Shown in pieces: positions 57,529-64,000 of a DNA stretch of 64,000 nt (the stretch's first letter is position 1; every line of letters begins with the position of its first letter). The notes under the pieces were generated by a model. It ran no database searches. It was not told where the DNA came from and saw only the letters and a program-made list of their open reading frames with translations. Source of the DNA: Chondrus crispus (lineage: Eukaryota; Rhodophyta; Florideophyceae; Gigartinales; Gigartinaceae); NCBI RefSeq assembly GCF_000350225.1, contig NW_005179052.1:1-64000 (forward strand), written 5' to 3'. A program made the position numbers and the translations under genes.

Positions 57529-59991
57529 ATGAATCCGACCAGAACCCCTGCGGAAGACTCCTGTTCGGGACCGGGCAGTACTAGCTCCGGCTCAGCCCGG
57601 GCGAGTACGCGCAGCGGACCACCCGGGTCCGTGCGCCCCCGTGTCGAAAACCCGGAGTCACTGCTACGGGTGACACCCGGTATAGAGCAGAACCCAATCA
57701 ATACGGAGGGGACGGCCCCTGGAGCCGTCCCGGCCCTTGCTGGTCGAGCCGGTACCGAACACTGCTCCCAGTGGGCATTAAATACCCTCTGGCCGCGCAT
57801 GCAGACGTGGCTGGAGGAAGCTCTCGTTGAAGAGGTTCCTCGCCACGTCGAAGGTGTGATTAACCGAACGGTTCCGCCGCTTGTTGACGAACAAGTCCGG
57901 GCCGTCGTCACGCCCGTCATCGACGACGTCGTCGTTGCCCTCGTAGAGCGTGAGCTCCGAGAGGCACTCGACCCTGGAGATCATCTTACACCGTTGGGGC
58001 TGAGCCTTCAGACAGCTATCAACATAGCTGTCGAGACTCGCCTCGCCAACTTCAATCCGAACGGTACTGTAGCTGAGGCACCTCAACCTCCTACGACCGC
58101 TACGGCACCTCTAAAATTAACAAGAACCGGAACAGGAGATACAAGACCGACACAGGTATATATGGCCCCTCACCCGGAGGCGGGCCCTCACCCGGAGGAC
58201 CCACCTATATACCTGCCCGAAATTCAGGGTGGTACACGGGGTCCGACAGACAAGGACCCCGCGACCTATGACAGATACGGAAGACACCCTCGCCATGAGG
58301 CAGAAAATCTGATGAGGTATGGCGAGACAGAAAATCGCTCGTCTTTCCGTTACGGTCCCAAGTCCCGACGCACAAAGCGCGGGCCATTACTGGAGGAAGA
58401 GGAGGAGTACTCTGAAGAAGAACCGTACGGTGACAGAAAAGCCGTCCGGCAAGATTACCGTCCCTATAGGTCTCGGGCTGGAGCCCGTCGTCGAGGAGGT
58501 GAATTTCCCTCCGACGGAAGCTCGCCTGATTCGACCAGCGACGAAGGTCGACGCCACCCGGGCAGCCGGCGAGACCGTAGCCACCGACGCAAGTGGTCCG
58601 GCTCAGAGGGCTACAGTACATACCCCGAGCCGCACGACCAGGGGCGCCGACAGGGTAGAAGTCGTCGGACTACCGAACGGTCAGCCCCCACCGAGTGGGT
58701 CGATGTGATTAAACCGCTTAATGATTTATTCACCGAAGCGGTTAATTACAAGACCTACCGGTTGGAACGTCGCAGCACCCGGTATAATTCCGAGGTCGCG
58801 CGGCATATCAGCCGTATCCGCAAGAAGCTGGACGTGCAGATGAAATCTCACACGTTCAGTGGACAAGATCCGATAGCGGTATTGGGCTTCCTTGCCCGGT
58901 TTAAGATGGTTTGCGACCATAATGGGGTAAGCCAGGGAGCTGCCGCATGGTGCTTCCAATTCTACTTATCCGGATAGGCGCATGCTCTACTGCAGTCCCG
59001 CCTTATGGGTAATACCATGGCGGTGAACGACGAGCAACGCGACATGCTCGAGAGTTACGAGAAGGTAGTCAATTTCCATTTACGGACCTACGCTACCGAC
59101 GAAACTATCGCCGAGGACTACACCGAAGTGGTTTCCTTCCGTCAGAGTTCTAACATGACGGAAGAAACCTACAGCAATCAGCTGTGGGACAAGGCCCTCC
59201 GATGCGGTACTGTCTTCTCAGACCGTCGGCTCAAGTCGCTGTACGTCGAGGGATTGCTCCCAGCGACGTGCGCGCAAGTGCGGAATTATCTAGCGACACA
59301 CGCCACGGTAGACTACCAGGCGGTCGCTAGGTACGCACAAGCCATCGGGCAGACACACCGTTCGGCGAGGCGGCACTTATTGCCATCGAACGTCGCGTCC
59401 CGTGACGCGACAGGCAAGATTGCCTTTAACCGCTCGGCAAGAAAGACTCCGGTGTTATCCGTCGAGTCCTCGTCGGAGGCCGCCTATACAGGCGCCTCAC
59501 CCAACGCAGAAGGAATATTGGCGATGACGAGCCCCACAGTACACGCAAGTACCGTGAGCTCGCCGCCAACAAGTTTCCAACCTTCTCCGGTACCGTCAGT
59601 GGGAGGGGCTGTAGCCCCAACGTCCACTGTAGCCGGTTATGGCCGCCGCTACGGAAGCAGGGACCAACGGGCAAGGTGGGGACCGCCTCCGTGCCGGTTC
59701 TGTCTGGACCCCACTCACCGACAGGAAAGCTGCCCTATTGTCGCGGACGCCTCGCTGCGAGCCCAGCTCCTAGCAGCGAGGGAAGCGAACTATCAAAAGT
59801 TACGCATCCGACAGGGGCTCCGCCCTGGGTCTCCATTCAGTCGTCCACAGGGACCGGTGTGGCGAGGAAATCCCTCATCTCAAACCACGCCGGTCAACCT
59901 GGTGGACGAGGGGGTCGACAAGGCGGAGAAGCTGGTCGCTGAGGAGGAGGAGGATTTCCAACTAACGGGGGAAGACAGGGAGGACGCGTAG
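57529..59991 (+). pseudogene. Element IV gag region
   Basis: Starts MNPTRTPAEDSCSGPGSTSS at 57,529. A proline/serine-rich opening leads to a helical region (about 57,770-58,060; EALVEEVPRHVEGVINR), then an arginine-rich, highly charged linker (about 58,260-58,700). A capsid-like part at about 58,700-59,360 follows (WVDVIKPLNDLFTEAVNYKT, ESYEKVVNFHLRTYATDET). A CCHC knuckle, CRFCLDPTHRQESC, lies at about 59,695-59,740. The length and order fit a Ty3/gypsy gag. It is interrupted about once. Confidence 0.78.
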
Positions 59992-60119
59992 AGGCGACGT
60001 CGTCAAAGCTCCCTGTCTGCCTCACCCCGGAGGATCCGTCCCCCTCAACTCAGGCAGCAGAACCGAACCAAACAGAAGACGCGCAGACCGCAGCGGAACC
60101 TATTTGCTTCTTCAAGAGG

Positions 60120-63100
60120 CAGAACTATAAGGTTTCCGCCACGGTAGGGCTGCTACAAGCGAATATGCGGGCACTCTCCCCAGTCCTAGACTCGGGGGCA
60201 GCGCCCAACCTCATCCATATACGCTGTGTGGCCGAGCCATGGCGCGCGGCCATCCGTCCGGTAAAGAGCGCACCGCTGGTGGACGCATCCAATCGCTCAA
60301 TGAGCGCCCTTGGACAGCTTACACTGTACGTCCGCATCGGAGATTTCACAGCCAGGGTCAAGTTTCTCGTGGTCACCCGCCTGGCTGTGGATTGTATATT
60401 AGGGACCACCTTTATAGACCAACATATCAAGGCAATTCTACCACCGCGACGGAGGGTTCTCTTCCATCATGCCCCCTCAGTCGCACTTACAGGCACGACG
60501 CCATCCAAATTTACTCATAAGGAACACCGAACGGAAACAGAAAAATCGCCAAGAACCAAGCCGTTTTCGAGCAACACGCCGTCTCGGAAAATACGCATGG
60601 TGCGGGGAATTACAATTCCCCCCATGACGCAAGCAACCGTACGGGTGGCGACGCCGGTCGCCGGGCTCTACTTCTTACAGAACCATCCCCGCACGGCAGA
60701 GAAGAACCAGTCGCTTATGGCGCAGGGAGTCGTGGATATAAAGCCAGACATTCCGTTTTCCGGAATAATGAGCAATTTTAGCCATAATGCGGTCCATCTC
60801 CCCAAACAAACCGTTATCAGACTCGCGCTACCATCGCCGACCCACATCCTAGCCCTTCAGCCAGCCACAGGAGTGTCTGAAGCTAAGGAGGGGGAGGAAA
60901 CAAAAATAATCTTCCCCCTACAGTACCCCGTTTGGGTACCGTACAGGATGCGGGACAAGACAAGTCCGATACGGAAGAAGAACAGGAGAGAACCGACACG
61001 GATGAAGCCCCCCGATTGTGGACCGAAGATGTCCACATCGGTGAGGAAGACGGAGAGCTATGCGAAAAAATAGTAGCTATGCTCTCCGAATTCAAGGAGA
61101 TGTGGAATGGCCGCCTCGGGAAGATTGGTGCTACCAAGCACCGCATCGACCTCAAGGCGGGGGCCAATCCCATCTACCAAGCTCCGTACCGGGCTGGTCC
61201 AACCGCACGGGAAAAGGAAAAAACCGAGGTGAACCGCATGCTGCGGGCCGGCGTCATCGAGCCGGCTACGGCAGAATAGGCCAGTCCTGTGGTCTTCGTA
61301 CCCAAAAAGGACGGTACCATGCGGTTCTGTGTGGACTACCGCAAGCTAAACGCACTTACCATCCGGGATTCCTATCCCCTACCGCGAATGGATGAGTGCA
61401 TCGACTCACTCGGCGACGCTACAGTATTCACTACGCTTGATTGCAATAGTGGATACTGGCAAGTTGAAGTCGCCGAGGAGGACCGCGATAAGACGACGTT
61501 CGCGTCGCACTGCGGTCTATACCGGTTTGTGCGGATGCCGTTCGGTTTAAAGAATGCCCCAGCCACTTTCCAAAGGGCTGTGGACATCATCCTCTCCCGA
61601 GTTAAATGGGAAACCGCATTGGTGTACTTGGATGACGTCATCGTGTACTCTAAAACCGTTACGGAACACCTCGACCACGTTCGGGAGGTACTACAACTGC
61701 TGTAAACCGCCGGGGTATCGCTGAAGATATCGAAATGTACATTTTTCGACACTTCAGTGATGTACCTGGGGCACATAATCCGACCGGGACGGTTAGAGGT
61801 CGAGAGGCGCAACGTCATCGCTATCGAGCGGGCGCTACCTCCTTCTAACGAAACTTAATTACGCTTCTTCCTGGGGATGTGCAATGTCTACAGGCGGTTC
61901 GTCCCGAACTTCGCCAAAATTGCCGCTCCCCTCAATAGGAAGACGAGCAAGGATCACCCCTTCGAACTGGGAGTCCTATCCGATTCGGAATACGAGGTCT
62001 TTGCCGAGCTAAAGAAGAGGCTGGTCTCACCGCCCATCCTGGCTCTACCCCGTCACGGTTACAAGTACACACTCGACACGGACGCATGTGCGTACCAAGT
62101 GGGGTGTGCCCTGCTGCAAGACCAACCGAACGGAGATAAATTACTGATTGGCTACTGGAGCCGTAGTCTCACGGATGCTGAGAAGAATTACACGACGACC
62201 GAGAAGGAGTGCCTTGCAGTCGTCTGGAGCATCCTGGCATTACGCGCCTACCTGTATGGTGCCACCTTCAATCTCCGAACGGACCATGAGGCCCTCCGGT
62301 GGGTCCTCAATTTGGCGGACAGCTCCGGACGGCTCGCCCGCTGGCGGTTACGCCTGGCGGAGTACGACTACTACGTACAATACCGGCCGGGTGTCAAACA
62401 CCAATTGGCGGATGGGGTATCTCGCCTCCGGACGGACGAAGGGGAAACCGCCGCGGTAGACGACGAAGTCCCGTGCTTCGTCGTTCAAGTGTCAAGACAG
62501 GAGCCTAACGTGGGGCCCGTCGATATTGACTGGGCCCCAGATACCGAACGGAGTCCCGGGAATGCGCGAGAGAGGCCCCAGGCCCTTGCCGTAACTCCCG
62601 AACAAACGGACGTATCGTCCCTGTCGGTTGAGGAATTTATCCAAGCACAGGCGGCGGACGAGTTCTGCACCCATGCCGCCCGAACCGTCGGAGAGCCAGA
62701 CTCAAAGTATGACGTGGACCGTTACGGTTTCTTGGTGCGGAGGTCCCCTCTTGATGGGACACTGCAACGCGTCGTCCCGAAACGGTTAAGGGCCAAGGTG
62801 CTGTATTTGGCACACCACCCGAGGTTGGCCGGACACCCCGGTGGGACCAGGATGTACTATACCCTGAGAAGGGAGTACAACTGGCCCCACATGGCCAACG
62901 ACGTGTACGCTACCGTACGGAACTGTCAATCGTGCTCTGCGACACGGGGCACGATTGTACGTCATCAAAAGGACATGAAACCATTCCCGGCCGCCGGACC
63001 CTTGGAGTTTGTCGCAATGGACCTCCTGGGTCCGTTGCCGAAGACCGCACATGGGAATCAGTTCGTCCTTGTGATTACCGACCGGTTCTCGAAGCTCACG

Positions 63101-63939
63101 CGCAGTATCGCGCTTCGTACGACAACCGCAGCCGTGGTGGCTAACGCATTCCTGGACAACTGGTGTACGTCTACGGAGCACCACAGTACGTCCTTACCGA
63201 TAACGGTCCGCAATTTGGGGCGAAGTTCTTCGACGCCGTGTGCGCATTGCTAGGCATACGTCACTATTTGACGACAGCCTACCACCCGCAAACTAACGGG
63301 CAGACCGAACGGTTTAATAAGACCATCGTACAGAGGCTCCGACATTATGTCGAGGAGCACCAGCGAGACTGGGACGGCTTCCTCCAGCCTCTGACGTATG
63401 CTTATAACATACAAGTCCACCGGTCAACGGAGACTACTCTGTTTGACCTGGTGTTGACAAGACAACCGTCCGGATTAACCGTCGCGGGTACAGCGCCCCA
63501 GGCTGCGGGAGTCGCCCATGACGACCCACGTACTCCCGTACAGTACAAGCGGGCGACTCTTCGCAAGCTACGGGATGTCCTCGACCGTGCGCGGGTGAAG
63601 ATGACCGCGGCCCAAAAGCGGTATAAGGAGAACTTCGATAAGAAAGTCCGATTCCGAGGGGTAATACAGGAGGGCGACCAAGTCTACGTGGATCGCCCTC
63701 CCCGAGCCCTCCGAGCAGCTGACCGACGTGGCCGCGACGGACAGGGGCTTGGGACGGACGACATGTCCGTCAAGCTTTTACCGAAGACGGAAGGACCCTT
63801 TCGGGTCCGCCAAGCCACGGACACGACTGTTACTGTGGAGCAAGACGGGCTTCCTGTACGGGTCAGTATTGACCGCGTCACGCGGATGCCGAGGGGCCCG
63901 GGGTGTAGCATAGCCGCCGACTACTGTACTATATATTAG
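60120..63939 (+). pseudogene. Element IV pol region: protease, RT, RNase H, integrase
   Basis: Protease: VLDSGAAPNLIH near 60,185. RT: about 61,240-61,850 with VPKKDGTMRFCVDYRKLN, FTTLDCNSGYWQVEV and YLDD near 61,627. RNase H: about 62,060-62,420 with TLDTDACAYQVGCALLQ and HEALRWVLNLADSSGRLARW. Integrase: zinc site HHPRLAGHPGG...CQSCSATR at about 62,812-62,945; DDE core with AMDLLGPLPKTAHGNQFVL, VLTDNGPQFGAKFFD and AYHPQTNGQTERFNK (63,280). The C-terminal part ends in DRVTRMPRGPG and a stop near 63,939. No chromodomain follows. A few breaks are present. Confidence 0.83.
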
Positions 63940-63957
63940 ATTTAGAATTAGATCTAA

Positions 63958-63983
63958 CGCTGTAAGGTACGGACCTTACAGCG
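63958..63983. repeat. Perfect 11-bp inverted repeat near the window end
   Basis: CGCTGTAAGGT, four-base loop ACGG, ACCTTACAGCG, followed by a short GC dinucleotide run (63,984-63,994). It lies just after the Element IV pol stop. It could be an RNA hairpin in the 3' part of the element or the edge of another repeat that continues outside the window. Confidence 0.75.
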
Positions 63984-64000
63984 TGCGCGCGCGCATACCT

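Larger units (their letters stand above)
56822..64000 (+). mobile_element. Element IV: Ty3/gypsy retrotransposon, runs off the window
   Basis: A plus-strand element with a 5' LTR at 56,822 to about 57,478, then gag, protease, RT, RNase H and integrase up to 63,939. The 3' LTR is not in the window. The LTR family differs from Elements I-III and has one lone copy at 22,827-23,521. Integrase is followed by a short tail ending near 63,939 with no chromodomain visible. Its primer-binding site differs from that of Elements I-III. The coding region is broken in about five places. Confidence 0.85.

Noticed and set aside
1-64000. CRISPR arrays, bacterial operons, rRNA and tRNA genes
   Set aside because: No spaced direct-repeat array, Shine-Dalgarno-led gene chain or recognisable structural RNA was seen. 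The content is that of a eukaryotic repeat region.

Overview
The window is repeat-rich nuclear DNA from a eukaryote. It holds no bacterial gene layout, no rRNA or tRNA gene that I can see, and no convincing intact host gene. About three quarters of it is Ty3/gypsy LTR retrotransposons. Three of the four large elements carry a chromodomain (chromoviruses). The remainder is more AT-rich DNA with decayed cut-and-paste DNA transposons (pogo/Tigger-like, piggyBac-like, possibly Harbinger-like). The style of the pol proteins and the mix of transposons would suit an oomycete, an alga or another microbial eukaryote, but the sequence alone does not settle the lineage. || Layout. 1-8,815: AT-richer DNA with an internally deleted pogo-like element (1,516-2,338), a pogo-type MITE (3,238-3,528) and a decayed piggyBac transposase on the minus strand (6,905-8,714). 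8,816-19,536: Element I, a minus-strand chromovirus with both LTRs and a solo LTR of another family inside it. 19,537-22,826: decayed, unassigned DNA. 22,827-23,521: a lone LTR of the Element IV family. 23,522-24,144: unassigned. 24,145-55,425: Element II, a very long plus-strand chromovirus, with the 14.7-kb Element III (39,749-54,493) inserted in its 3' LTR. 55,426-56,821: AT-richer DNA with a weak transposase remnant. 56,822 to the window end: Element IV, a plus-strand gypsy element without a visible chromodomain, whose 3' LTR lies outside the window. || The most interesting signal is in Elements II and III. Each has about 6 kb between the end of pol and the 3' LTR, and each carries there a long ORF on the strand opposite to gag-pol (37,264-39,216 and 51,695-53,359). 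The two encode clearly homologous proteins that I do not recognise. The antisense protein is conserved although the surrounding 3' halves and the LTRs have diverged far more than gag-pol has, so the elements look modular and recombinant. Element I has a smaller hint of the same plan: a TATA box, a short ORF and an AATAAA, all antisense to its pol and in the same relative place. || The nesting gives a relative history. Element I (LTRs differ by roughly 4-5%) and Element II (roughly 3% in the stretch compared) are older. Element III (about one difference in the first 300 bases of its LTRs) is the youngest. Two solo LTRs of the Element III family sit in Element I and in the 5' LTR of Element II, and a shorter copy of the second lies at the same site in the 3' LTR of Element II.
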